Counted from the first letter of the stretch, positions 34,771-46,366 are shown. The stretch: DNA of 64,000 bases from Ancylostoma caninum (GCA_037903475.1 JBAJFG010000433.1:124001-188000), one strand, 5' to 3'. Notes: generated by a model not told the origin, from the sequence alone. Program-made: numbers and translations.

Positions 34771-35892
34771 GGGAGCAAGCGCTTGTAATCGGAATATTTT
34801 TCAGAATACTGAGGAAAACTGGAAAAAGCAGCGCTATAAACCCAGCTGGTGCGAAATGCGGCGGCCGATTATGAACTCAGCTGATCGGTCGGACAAAACG
34901 GGAGCGCGTGATGGAGCACTTTGAGGAACATGACTAGCAATGAGATTATATCTTTGGAAGGATTACAGGGGAATGCTGTCTAAGGGTTAAAGGGAAACAA
35001 AATCAACCAGATAACACAAGAAAAGACTCCAAACGAAACTCTGGCGAAAATTGATTGTTCACAGAAAATTGTGCGTGAGCGACGCCACTTTGGTCGTGAC
35101 CACGGTTGAAGTTCCCGACGAGGTACGACCTCGGACATGCCCTAGGACATGTCCGACCTGCCGACGGGGAAACCTCTCTCCTCACACACTCTCTCGTCGC
35201 GTTCGCCTGCTGCCACCTACGTTGCCACCTTAAGGTGGCAACTTTGGTGGCGCCGAAGGAGATCGCGACCTCGTAAGCACCTCGGGCTCTCCTTTATTTT
35301 TGCACAACAGTTCGGAATCAAGAGAACTGGCCACTGAACATGGGGATGAAGTGATTTGCAGAGATGGTACTTATGTGAAAAAGACTTGCGAAAATCAACC
35401 CACCCTGGTGCCACCGCGAGTTGGCAACTTGCAGGGTGGATTACTACCGGTCCTGGTTGCAATGAGAGTGCAAGCCAGTGCTGATTCTCCGAAGTCGATT
35501 CTAGAAAGGATATACACAGAACTGCCACTCTGCAACGCCACCAAATCGCATCCTTTACCCTTCCTGTAAAGCCTGCTTCGTGGAGGTTACTCAAGATTTG
35601 CGTTGATCTGTGCAGTGTGCACTCAGCTGGGAGGTTCGAAGAAGGATTCACTCCCAAATGTATATGCCAGCATTCCTTAAAAAATGGTCCCGCGCTGCTG
35701 CATTTTATAGAAAACCAGCAGGTGGAGCATCTCTTCTCTTTTCGAAGTTGCTTAGATCGGTAGTAACCATCCTGCTAAATTTTTCCAGCATTCTTGTTTT
35801 CTCTAATTGGGCAAAACAGGAGTGTCGTGCGTTTACGACCATCAGATGTGGAACTCTCGAGAAAAATTTAGGCTGTTTTCCCGTTAAACATC
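34771..35892. other. Intergenic stretch with dispersed-repeat pieces
   Basis: About 35453-35615 is an inverted copy of about 4869-5028. The bases 35127-35160 form an imperfect palindrome (CGGACATG arms), and 35221-35242 a perfect one. The ORFs across it overlap on both strands and show no known domain. Confidence 0.5.
35221..35242. repeat. Perfect 22-bp palindrome
   Basis: GTTGCCACCTT followed directly by its exact complement AAGGTGGCAAC, with no spacer. It could extrude a short cruciform or be the centre of a lost foldback element. Function unknown. Confidence 0.8.
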
Positions 35893-35926
35893 ATGACTTA
35901 TAATAACGGGCTTGCTTTGTGTGTCA

Positions 35927-35927
35927 C

Positions 35928-35999
<72 letters not shown>
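35927..35999. repeat. (GT)n microsatellite
   Basis: About 70 bases of almost uninterrupted GT dinucleotides, lying 60 bases before the 50-bp minisatellite. Confidence 0.97.
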
Positions 36000-36002
<3 letters not shown>

Positions 36003-36056
36003 ACGAAATTCGAGGGCGTGGCTTAGAGTGATGCCGACCACTCCACCGTTACATGA

Positions 36057-36640
36057 AGGGTGCGCCGGCGCCCGAAGTGGGGGGAGACGGGTCCACTGCT
36101 GTGATAAGGGTGCGCCGGCGCCCAAAGTGGGGGAAGACGGGTCCACGGCTGTGATAAGGGTGCGCCGGCGCCCAAAGTGGGGGGAGACGGGTCCACTGCT
36201 GTGATAAGGGTGCGTCAGCGCCCAAAGTGGGGGAGACGGGTCCACTGCTGTGATGAGGGTGCGCTGGCGCCCAAAGTGGGGGGAGACGGGTCCACTGCTG
36301 TGATGAGGGTGCGCCGGCGCCCGAAGTGGGGGGAGACGGGTCCACTGCTGTGATGAGGGTGCGCCGGCGCCCGAAGTGGGGGGAGACGGGTCCACTGCTG
36401 TGATAAGGGTGCGCCGGCGCCCAAAGTGGGGGGAGACGGGTTCACTGCTGTGATAAGTTTACGCCGGCGCCCAAAGTGGCGAAGACGGGTCCACGGCTGT
36501 GATAAGGGTGCGCCGGCGCCCAAAGTGGGGGGAGACGGGTCTACTGCTGTGATAATTTTACGCCGTCGCCCAAAGTGGGGAAGACGGGTCCACTGGTGTT
36601 ATAGGGGTGCGCCTGCGCTCAAAAGTGGAGGAGCGCCTGA
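36057..36640. repeat. 50-bp minisatellite, about 12 units
   Basis: The unit begins GGGTGCGCCGGCGCCC and contains AAGTGGGGGGAGACGGGTCC and ACTGCTGTGATAA. Unit starts fall every 50 bases (36057, 36107, 36157 and so on) with occasional 49-base units. Unit identity is high in the middle and decays after 36540. The period is not a multiple of three, which creates the long proline-rich spurious frames on both strands. Related diverged arrays occur at 47.74 and 55.46 kb. Confidence 0.95.
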
Positions 36641-37170
36641 AAATATAGCTACCGATGCAGGAGGGGTGCGCCGGTGTCCACTACTCAGGGAAATGTCATG
36701 AGTGCTCGAACAAAAACGTCTCCCCACTTAATTACTGTTGCAGTTTTCTTGCTAAGGAGTTAGTGAAGAGATTCCAAATGTAGTTCTAGATCTGGTTTAG
36801 AGAAATGGCATGCTTTTTGATCAGAATTCAAAATATTGTTTATGTTCCGTTCTTCGCTTAAACGCCTATGAAAACGGGTTCACTGGGATTTCTCAGCGTT
36901 GCGGTCACGGAAATGGTGAATATTTTGAATCAATTCATCGGTCCTCCCTAATGTACGCATTATTGCAAAACAGAAAAGGTAGCAACACTTTGGTGAGAAA
37001 TTGTATGTACGGTCTAGTTTGTACGGTGTTCGTGCATGTGATGCAAAGCAATATCGTACCAACTTAGACATTTTGCACTGTTTTTAGAAGGAGTGACATT
37101 GCAGTTGCAAATACACAAGATATACAATATGTACTGTGTGTGCACGGTAGAGTATCTAGACATGTTGCAG

Positions 37171-37841
37171 AAGTATGATTGCGAGCTAGAGCAGATGGCA
37201 GCAGGCTTTCAGAGAGTAGCATACAAAGTTCGTGATGGATATGGCTGGATAGTGGTACAGTGAGTTGGTTGAAAATAGTTTTCTCCAAATGCTACCTCTC
37301 GTCTACGACAGATAGCACAATTTGTCTGCCTCAAACAATCGAAAAATTCCAACCAATTTTTAAACACTGAATTTCATCTGGAATATGCTCTTCTCTTTCA
37401 TAATTCATTCGAAAACTTATATGTGAAGTTATGCACCAATCTCGTGAACCAATAAGTAAACCCTAAATGCAATCCGCTGTAAGGTTAGATTTTCCCTTGA
37501 AAATTTGTACTGTATTTGTGCAATGAAGTTCATGCTTCTACTTACCCATGAACAACCCAGGGGCAAAGGACGAGACCTTGACGAGAAGTTAGACAGTGCA
37601 TTCAAACATCCAGATTGGGACAAAATGAAGAACGTATGGTTTCGCTTTACTAGAAAACAGTTTTTCATCCCACTAAGAGGATATATCAAACGCATTCTAG
37701 GCAAGAGAAAACCTGCTCGATATGGTTGCTACATCGACTACGATTCGGCGGTGATGACATGTGTGTACGATAAGATGTTAGTTTCATCAGCGTATCAATC
37801 CATAGTTCCAACAATGATGGTTGAAATTCTTCAGGATTTGA
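37171..37841 (+). pseudogene. 3'-half pseudogene of the secreted family (exons 4-7)
   Basis: Exon 4 (37171-37259), exon 5 (37561-37633), exon 6 (37701-37776) and a terminal exon at 37835 match U4 closely. Exons 1-3 are missing upstream, where the minisatellite lies. Exon 6 is 76 nt instead of 77: one A is lost in the ACAAACC/AAAACC region, which shifts the frame before YGCY. A 136-codon open frame starting at 37505 crosses exons and introns and is a by-product. Confidence 0.7.
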
Positions 37842-38015
37842 AAATGGGAGAACCAGGCCAACTTCTAGAATTAAATGAAAATGGTGCATCAGCGTTGACA
37901 ATAAACCATTCTTGAAATGGAATGATAGCTCCAGTGAAGGCGAAAAAAGCAGATAGAACTAAACGGACGCCGAAATCTAACTATTCCAAGCAGCAAAAAA
38001 AAAAAAACTACACTG

Positions 38016-38038
38016 CGTTTCATAACCATACGACCACT
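38016..38038 (+). repeat. Solo Tc1-family terminal repeat
   Basis: CGTTTCATAACCATACGACC here, in the same orientation as the left end of the Tc1-like element 170 bases further on. The equivalent in the other unit is at 21220-21242. It looks like the remaining end of an older insertion. Confidence 0.5.
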
Positions 38039-38188
38039 TTATTTTTTGCAGCTGTGCGTGATGCAGTATTTCTGGGATTTTTCTATGGTTGGCAACAGAT
38101 TCAGTGGACAAAATGACCACGGTTCACAATTTCCTACACCGCACATTTATCTGCTAAATTTTAAAATGCGGTGTGACCGTTTTACCCA

Positions 38189-39435
38189 CGTTTCATATCT
38201 ATACGACCACTAACGAATGATGAAAATTGATGAAAGTTTGCCGTCCCTGCTTGGGTTTGCAAGGATGGCAAATGCTCGGTTTCACATTTTTCTCAGCATC
38301 CCTCGTGGTACATCCGTAAGCACAGAACAGAAAGCTCAGTTCCGGCATCTGAATGATGCAGGATAAAGTGGTGGAGCCATCGGGATGAAGAGTGGTTCTA
38401 CTCACTGTCTCGTTTCCATTTATTTCCAAAATTCTGATGGATAGAACAAGAAGAAGGATAACAGAAGCCGAAACATCCCACAGCTCATGACGAGACGAAG
38501 ATCCACAGGCAAGTCTTCAACAGTTGCTTGTGACTCAACCAGATCCGAGCAGAACTGAAACTCCCTGTCTCAAACAGCATGGTGTGGAGAGCGCTACACC
38601 GCGACGGAAATGTTGTAAGAGAAACTACGAAGAACGCTCCACGTCTGATTTTTCTTTAAAAGACAACTCAGCAAGGATTCGCTTGACGGAACATCACCAT
38701 AGTTCGGAGCAAAGCAGTGATAATTTTCCGAGCCGGAGTAGAACGAATGAGGCTTAGAGAAATGCTTCCAGATGATCTCCACAGATGAGCAGAAGTTCAA
38801 TTTGGATGGATCTGACGACATGATAAGCTCCTGGAAGGGTTTGCAAAAGAACCCCACCACCTTCAGTCGTCGCGACTTTGGGGGAGGATATTTAGTGGTT
38901 TAGAGTGACTTTTCTGCCGGAGTCGTACTAGAGATAGTCTTCATTTCAGGACCCATAGACTCGATGAAGTACCAGGACACTCTACATAAACATTTATTGC
39001 CATTTTTGACGGATATCGTCGACAGAAGTATGCCTTGCCGCAGGTTAACGCCGATGTGCATGCCAGTCAGGCAACCAAAAGCTGGCTTCCAGAGAACAGA
39101 GCGAACGTCACGGATTGGCCCACATGCAACCTGGACCTGAACTCAATGAAGGATTTGTCGAGCATCCTAATCCTAGCACGATGGGTTTACTGCAATCCTC
39201 GCCAATTTCAGACGATTTATGAGCTGAAGACCACAATCATCGACGCCTGGAAAGATGTATTATTTCTTTTTTGTAGAGAGCGATTTCCTGAAGAATCTGA
39301 TGAACAGTATGCTGAATCGATTGAAGTGGTTTCCAACCCTAGAAGGACGATAGCCTATTAAATTTGCTGTAAATGGTGTTGTTTCATTGCTACATTCTAA
39401 GAGAATTGAACTAGTGGTCGTATAGTTATGAAACG
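38189..39435 (+). mobile_element. Tc1-like transposon with degenerate transposase
   Basis: A 1247-bp element with 24-bp ends that match at about 23 positions (CGTTTCATATCTATACGACC on the left, complement on the right). Plus-strand transposase blocks are visible in several frames: LPVSNSMVWRALHRDGN near 38560-38610, TDEQKFNLDG near 38785 (first catalytic Asp), and SQATKSWLPENRANVTDWP then LDLNSMKDL near 39065-39150, where PDLNPIENL is expected. Stops and frameshifts make it inactive. Confidence 0.75.
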
Positions 39436-40404
39436 TTGAGGAACTTGATAAATTCGAAATTGAAGGTTACGATAAAAACTAGCGCAATGAAAATTGGTGC
39501 TCAGAGGTTATTCTTATCTCTGAATCTGATGGATGGAACAGAAAAGTCTTTCTTGGCTGCATCTTTCAGTACTGCAAAAAATAACGCGGTGTGTTAGGTT
39601 GATTCATAAGTTCTGTCCCTACTCGCACCCTTTGATTCAAATTTAAATAATTTTGAGAAAACGCAATTTCAAGCAGCGATGTATCAGCTGTCCATGCAAT
39701 CGACTCGACCCTGCGCTATCCGATGAGCACCTCGCCTATCCTGTCGCTTTAGAAAGAGACATGCTTTAACCGGGAAACCATCAACACCGTTGCTTAGATG
39801 TGTTTACATCCAGTGATAAATTTTCCAGGCACATCGCTTCCTAGTGACACAGCCAGCTGGTATTCTGACAGGGCCCGGATTGAGGAGTAAGTTGTATGGG
39901 AAGTGACTTTTTAGCTAAACGTCCCCGAAAAATCCTAAGTAAAATTTTCAGGGTAGCGTTGGGCCTTGGTCAGCGTGAGGAAGATTTTGACGTTCAAGTG
40001 CTACTCCTGACTGGGTTCTTGAATACGAAAGACTTGGTTGTATATATAAATTGAGACCATTACCGTACCTCTCTCTTTTAGAAGCCTCCAGTGCTCAACT
40101 CCTTGAACACTGCATAAAACATGCAGGAGAAGTTAGTTTTCGTATTGGCCTGGTTTTTCCGGTTTTGCGCGGCTGTTCCAGTGGTAACCTTACACCTACA
40201 GTAGTAGCAGTAGCTCACACTCCATGGACTCGTATTCAGTTGATGGATTACTTGAATCAAAAGAACTTTGAGTTTGCTCAGTAGTTGAAAGATGCACTTG
40301 ACCCTCCTATCCTTGAAATTGTCGCTTAAATTCTCTATATAAAATTTTTTAATTCTTGTACAGTATTTATATGATGAAGCTTTTGCTCCTATCCATGGAC
40401 AACG
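39436..40404. other. Intergenic; mariner end near 39594
   Basis: TTAGGTTGATTCATAAGTTC at about 39594 is a mariner-type terminus, with no convincing transposase after it. TATATAAA at about 40038 could be a promoter for the 77-codon frame at 40051-40284, which I do not recognise. Confidence 0.4.
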
Positions 40405-40408
40405 CAAG

Positions 40409-40480
40409 TCCGAGGAGGAAAATATTATTGATCAGAAGTTGGAAAATACATTCAAATTGCCGTATTGGGGTCATGATAAG
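40409..40480 (+). pseudogene. Possible exon-5 relic of the secreted family
   Basis: The frame IIDQKLENTFKLPYWGHDK parallels DEKLDSAFKHPDWDKMKN of exon 5, and the preceding bases (CTCCTATCCATGGACAACGC) match the end of intron 4 in U5 and the 37.5-kb copy. The expected GT donor and the phase are not kept. No partner exons could be confirmed nearby. Confidence 0.4.
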
Positions 40481-40489
40481 TGTTGTCAT

Positions 40490-41590
40490 TCCATTGAATT
40501 CATTGTCCGTTTACTACTCATTCCACCTCAGAAGTAGCTGAAAACATCTCGACCCACGTTATAAATGTTAGAAAATAGAGGGGCTACCAGTGTAGCTGCG
40601 CTGAAACCACAGTATTAATTAAACACTTTTCTGCGTTCTAGAAGAGGAGAAACAATGTATCAACACGGGAGCTCATAGAGTAATCATTAGGCATAATTTT
40701 CTTCCAAATTGCCCATTGCCTCACAAACATTTCAGCGTGACTAATTTGCGTCGGATTCAATCAATCTTTTTCCTTGATTGTTCACGTGCCATTTTCATTG
40801 TTTTTCGTTGTTTACTCAATTACCAACCATGTTCATTAACTACGTGCACTAATACACTACGCAAAAAATCGTTTTTTTTTTCGGAGATAGCAATGTTCTG
40901 CTACTGCGATGTTTGACTGGCAAATCTAATGTTGCATTTGCATCTAGTGTGTGCTGCGTAATAACTGGAGAAGGTGGTTGGTATTTGCTCAGCAGCATCG
41001 AGTTTCAAGATTCTCATTTGCATTGAAGCGCCAGCGTAGAGAAAACCGAAATGTTGTTCCCCTACGGTCTGAATCTCGCTTTAACAAGTGCATAAATAAA
41101 CTGCTCGTCCGCCGTTGAGCTGCAGATAGTCGGCCTGCACCCAAAGCAAGTGCACCACAGGTCAAATTGGCGTCAGGAGAGAAAAGCGAATCCCAACTGA
41201 CGAAAAAACTCTGAAAAGAAGCTTCTTCTCTTCTAAAATTTCCATATTCACGTGCGATAGCACAATTTGATTCCACCTCTTTTTTTTTGTAGCTGCCAAA
41301 TCTTGTTGAACCTTAATTGCACTTATTATTGGAATTGCATCCCCATTAGATGAAGTTGTTCATGGTAACTTACATGCCTAGTCTTTTCAAAATCACAACA
41401 TTAGCCTCACTGAATTTTGCACTTTATAGGCGGATACCTATCTATAACCGATACAAGTTGAATCCCCTTTGATTATTCAACTTGCGAATTTCGCAATAGA
41501 CATAAACATTACAGCATGAACAGCTTTGTGCCATATCCGGCCTGTTTTGGACTTTGCCTCACATAACTGTCAATTATACTCATTGTATAT
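40490..41590. other. Intergenic; dispersed repeat at about 41095-41210
   Basis: The block with CTGCTCGTCCGCCGTTGA and GTCGGCCTGCAC recurs at about 3.76, 10.35, 26.13 and 30.85 kb, mostly in the arms and centres of the palindromes. No gene seen. Confidence 0.45.
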
Positions 41591-41599
41591 GAGCGTGCA

Positions 41600-41743
41600 C
41601 TGGCACAATTCAACAGAACTTCTCTCGAAATTGAAAAAAACCTAAGCTCAAAAACGATGTTTAATCAGCATATTGAATATTGAAGGCCCCCCTGGAATTT
41701 GCTGAACAGATTTGTTTTCGACGGACTTTGTCTGTATAAAAGC
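41600..41743 (+). promoter_or_regulatory. U5 promoter with TATA box at 41736-41743
   Basis: ACTGGCACAATTCAACA near 41600 and TATAAAAG at 41736 reproduce the arrangement seen before P2 and P4. The TATA box is 53 nt before the start codon. The preceding TTTGTTTTCGACGGACTTTG patch is shared with U4 and U6. Confidence 0.6.
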
Positions 41744-41788
41744 GTCACCGACTTGTTCAATTCGCCAAAAACAGCTCCAATCGAGGAT

Positions 41789-44700
41789 ATGCAGTGGCTT
41801 TTCGTTCTACTCCTTGCGGTTAGTTTTTTTTTTCGGACGATGACTGATTTACAAATACTACTCTTACTTATCAAATGTAGTTAACCTGTGTTAACCATGA
41901 GTGTTGCTTTGATGCACCTATGGCTCATCATCCTCATACCCACTCGTCGGTATGTGGAGATGAGAAAAAGCTTGACATTAGTTCAACGCCGAGACGCATT
42001 TTGACACCACGGACTTGTCGGAGAGTAATGTTAGGCTAAGTACTGGGCTAAGCACATTTTTCCTTTGTGAAGGAGCACACATAGAAATTCTGTGTTGTAG
42101 TTTCTAATGTTTTTCAAAGCATTGTGACCTTTTGATACACAGGGTAAATTTTCTATTTCTATCACGAGGAAGTTTCAAGAAAAGACCCTTTTCTCTCGGG
42201 GCTCGACAGCGTGCGCAAGTGGACTGTAGCGTCAGAGTGTCGTGAGAAGCATCTAGTTGTAGATCAAAAATCAGTATCCATACATGATTTCAGGTGTCTC
42301 AAATCTCAGCAATTTTTGCTGAAGGTGAGTTCCACTACTACCACTACTTCAAAACTGAACCAGATGCAGACTTTCTCACACATTTTCCAGAATGCAGCTC
42401 TCTCGTCTTGAAACCTGAGATCAGAAACAAAATCAAGAGTCGTCACGGGAAGTCTTACCCCCAGGTAAGAGGCTGGCAAAGGTATTCAAAAATAAACAGA
42501 GAGCTAGTACCTTACTGATAACCAAACTGCAGAGGACTCAACTATTACGAAATATTTCTAAATCAGAGATTCCTTCAACCTTCTAGGCAAAATTGTTATT
42601 TTTCCATCATTTTAACTATTAACCCTTACTAGGAACCAGCGCATGAAGGGTCAGCCGTGGGGTCTTTTGACGGTCAAGGAAGCACAAGGAGCTGATCTGT
42701 TCCTCCATCTGTCGTCGGTTTGGCGCATCACGTCTCCTACCATAGATGTTTCGCTGATGCCTCGTAGTCTGTCGGTACCCTGATCTTTGACTCTTTCCTC
42801 AAGTCTTTGCTATTGAGCCCGCATTTCCACTGCTTCCATCTATTCGTTCCCAGAAGACTTCTTTTCAAGGCTCCGTGTATCGTTCTCATAGCAGTAGAGA
42901 TGTTTCTGTCATCTATCCAGTAGCACAGCACAGTGCAGGAAAGGAAATACCCTAGAATCAAGTGGATGAGCCCGCAGACTTATATCCTTTATTTCGCTCG
43001 TTGTCGTCCTCATGTCTGTCCACGTTGCTCTTCTTCGCCATCCTTAGGTCACTCGTCATATTTACTCCACCCCCCCTCCCCCCCAGGTAAGTGTATCTTT
43101 CCACTTTGCTCAAGACAACTCCATCCATTGTGCTATTCCGTTATCACACCATTGATTTGGTATCATCTGCGTCTTCTTTTCACTCACTTCCCGCCCGATG
43201 GTCTCGCTCACTTCGTTCAAATTGTTTGGCAGCTGGTTTATCTCTGACGTGTTGTTACTAACAAAAACCACGTGCGCGTTAGTTTCTTGTCGAACAACTA
43301 GATTGTCGGCCTTGTCCCAACGAGCTGCTTAAGAATAATCACGTAAGCTGGATCCACTCCTGCATGTATGAGCGCATTCAGGACTGCACTCGTCCCGACG
43401 GAGTCGAATGCCTTCCTTTAGTCGATGAAGGTCAGGATTAGAGTATTTCCTGCATCTCTCAATCAACTGGACCATGCCTCAAGCCAGTTCAGAATGATCT
43501 TTGTGAATAATTGAACGGGATAGACAACAAAGCAACCAGGTTTGTTTTCGATATCTTCTTTGTCGCCCTTTTTGAAAGTCAAGACTGTCTTGGAGCACCC
43601 CACCGATCTGGTATGACGCCAGCTTCGAGATAGGACGTAAAGTGATCCGCTAGGAATTTATGCATTGTATATACATATATCATCCTAGTCTGAGCAAGTC
43701 CGCTGTATTGCCATCGGGTTCTGGGGCCGTCCCCTTTTTCAACGATGGAATCGCCTTTCTTGTTTCCAAGACTAGAATGGGTGGTGTCGTTTCCCATGTG
43801 GTGGGTGGGCGTCTTCGGACAACCGTGTTGAGCGGTGCAGATTTGCATGAAAGTCCGTTACAATGCGTTCTATGTCCGTTCTCACTGTTTTGGGTATTCC
43901 GTATTTGTCCTTCAGACACGTAGTCACTGCAGAATAGTCTGAGAGTTCTCGACGGCATTGCTTCAGGCTTTTTCTCTGAGCGGCTGTTGAAAGCAGCTAG
44001 TCTTGACGGTGCTCTTTAAAGTATTCCTTCATGGCTGCGCACAAACTTCATTGATGACAACTTTCTACAAAGGCGTCGCAGTTGGGTCCCATCTGGCTTC
44101 ACCTCTACGGCAATTGTTTGTTCTTTGGGTTGAGCCTTTCTTCTCTGTTCGAGTTCATCATAGCTGCTTTGGCACAAATTATCAATCCTTTCGCTGGTTC
44201 TACCTAGTCCTCTGTACGATCTTCTTCCTTTCTTTAGTTATACGCATCCATGGCATCCAGCATTTCGTGCTCATCATACTCAGGAAAGCGTACTGATAGC
44301 CCACGATATGTGTTTCTTTCGAATATGAGATCACTGAGTCGTATCTTGGCTCGGAGCATCAGTGGTTGGATTGGCTGTTAAAGGAGGGTAGTAGTGTCAG
44401 TAGTGTCAATCAGACTCCACCGTTCGTGAGGATGTGGTCCAGCTTCGAATGAGTTTGTCCATTAGGACTTCCCCAGGTTCATCGTCTGTGTTGAGGCTTC
44501 TCGAAGATGGGGTTTTCCTGGAACAGGTTACAAGAAAACACTGATCCAATGGGCGGAAGCCGTCGTTCCTAGCTTCATTTCCGCACCGACCTAGCCTGCA
44601 TCTTCTGTCGCTTCCATTTCCCACAAGTACGTTGAAATACCCGCATACCGTACCCGTACTAGGACTTCCCCTTCCTAACTACTCAAGCTCAGAATAGAAG

Positions 44701-46366
44701 TTGCCTTTGTCCTTTTCACCAGCGACAGAGTTAGGAGCGTAGCAGTTTACAATGGTGGCTCTCGTTCTCGTTCGTAGTTGTAGCACAGCAACACGCAGAA
44801 TTTCGTGCGAATGAGTGCTAGGCTCTGTCCTTGGGTGGATCAGAAAACGAACCCCTCCAACGTCCTTGGCATCGATATTTTCTCCCATTATTATCAGTTC
44901 TCCGCCTTCCATTCCTCTTGCGTACGGGGTTTTCGTCCTCTTCTCCTGCATACATATTACATCGTGCCTGATCCTCTTTGATAGATGGAGAAGAGTTCGC
45001 AACTCTGCTTCGGATGCGACTGACCGGTAAGTGTACGTGCAGATATCCAAGTATTGTCCAAATTGTTTGTCGGGACTTCCAGTGGCGCTCCGTCCTAGTC
45101 CTCTTCCGTTCTCGGCAGGGGCATCGCCGGACGCCGTGGGATGAGCACGTCCGATTTCGGGCCGGTTTCTTGTCTGTAGCGAGGCTTTTATGTGTAGCCT
45201 GGTCACCCTTATCGACTTTTGCCTTCAACTGTGCTGAAGTTGCCAACGTCTACAGGCTGGCAAGCGTTCTGCACAAAAATGTCTCACTACTGAGTTTATC
45301 CGTGTGGGCAGCTTCAGCGGTTTGATCGATCTCCCCTATTTTTTCTTGCTGAGGAGTTAGTAAAGAGGTTTCGAATGCAGTTCTTCAATAGTGCAAAAAT
45401 GAAATGCTGTTTGATGAGAATTTTTTTTGAAAAATCGTACCTGCTACGCCCTTCGCTTGAAGGTCATTGAACACGGGTTCAATGGGAATTGTCAGCATAA
45501 CTGTCACGAGAATATTGAACGCTACAAATTAATTTATCCGTATCTGCAACAGTTTGCATTATTGCGAAATATTTATATCAGGTAACACATCGATGCAAAC
45601 TTAGTTCGTAGTGTTTATATGCAAGCGCTGCAATGAAATATCGTTCCGACCTAGACATTTTGCAGTGTGCTCAGAAGAAATGACATTGCAATGCGTCACA
45701 TATATAGAATATTTGCAACCTAGAATATCTATAAATATTGCAGAAGTATAATTGCGAGCTAGAGCAAATGGCAAGAGGCTGGCTGAAAGTCGGAATGAAA
45801 GTTCGCGATGGTTATGGCAAGATCGCTGTCTGGTAAGTTGTTTCAAAATAAATTCGGAGTCGGATTCTCTTGACTGAAACAGATAGCACAATCTGTAAGC
45901 TCCAAACGATCAAAAAATCTTTAGCTAATTTTGGAATGTGTGAAGTTAAAGCACCATTTTCACGAATCAATGAGCAAACTTCAAATACAATCCACTGCTA
46001 ACAATGAGTCAGATTTTCTCTTCAAATTCTGTCATGTCTTTGCACGACGAAGTTGTTGCTTTTACCTACTCATGGACAACACAGGAGCGAAGGACAAACC
46101 ACCGACGAGAAGTTGGACAATGCATTCAAACATCCGGATTGGGACAAATTGAAGAACGTATGATTTTACTGCATCAGAAAACACTTTCTCACCCCACTAA
46201 GAGGGTATACGAAAAGCATTCTAGGCGGGAGACGAACCTGCTCGATATGGTTGCTACTTTGAGGACGATTGGCCAGTGTTAATATGCGTGTACGACAAAA
46301 CGTTAGTTCTATCCACTAATGAATCTAAAATTCGCGTAATGATGCTTTGAATTCTTCAGGGTCTGA
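41789..46366 (+). CDS. Gene U5: secreted four-cysteine protein with RTE relic in intron 3
   Basis: The exons are 41789-41818, 42293-42323, 42391-42464, 45744-45832, 46085-46157, 46225-46301 and 46360-46366. Every exon is the same length as its U4 counterpart and all phases agree, giving 126 residues. The product starts MQWLFVLLLA plus VSQISAIFAE, then ECSSLVLKPEIRNKIKSRHG, KYNCELEQMARGW, a TTDEKLDNAFKHPDWDKLKN segment and ARYGCYFEDDWPVLICVYDK. The ECS...IRNKIKSRH part resembles the first helix of ASP/CAP proteins. Intron 3 is 3.3 kb because of an antisense RTE-like relic. The intact TATA box suggests it could be expressed. Confidence 0.72.
42640..45250 (-). mobile_element. Degenerate RTE-like non-LTR retrotransposon
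   Basis: Read on the minus strand, 45206-44679 encodes endonuclease-like sequence (RIRHDVICMQEKRTK, IVNCYAPNSVAGEKDKGNFY). Near 43830-43690 is the reverse-transcriptase entry motif (KKGTAPEPDGNTADLL), at about 43450-43370 LTFID followed by KAFDSVGTSAVLNAL, and near 42940-42640 the C-terminal part (LKRSLLGTNRWKQW, DVMRQTDDRW). Stops and frameshifts are common and the FADD block was not found. It is clearly different in sequence from the intact element at 58 kb. Ends are approximate. Confidence 0.75.

Larger units (their letters stand above)
36740..38703. repeat. Direct repeat unit flanking palindrome B, copy 2
   Basis: Matches 19838-21889 in the same orientation, without the 170-base GC-rich insert. 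It covers exons 4-7 of a family gene and the start of a Tc1-like element, and it continues beyond the point where copy 1 is interrupted by palindrome B. Confidence 0.85.

Noticed and set aside
35898..36701. Long proline-rich and arginine-rich open frames on both strands, up to 165 codons
   Set aside because: They are produced by the 50-bp minisatellite and the GT repeat; open frames overlap on both strands and simply cycle through the repeat.
37505..37915. 136-codon frame in the second direct-repeat unit
   Set aside because: It crosses exons 5 and 6 and three introns of the family gene; the reading changes frame relative to the conserved exons because of a one-base deletion.
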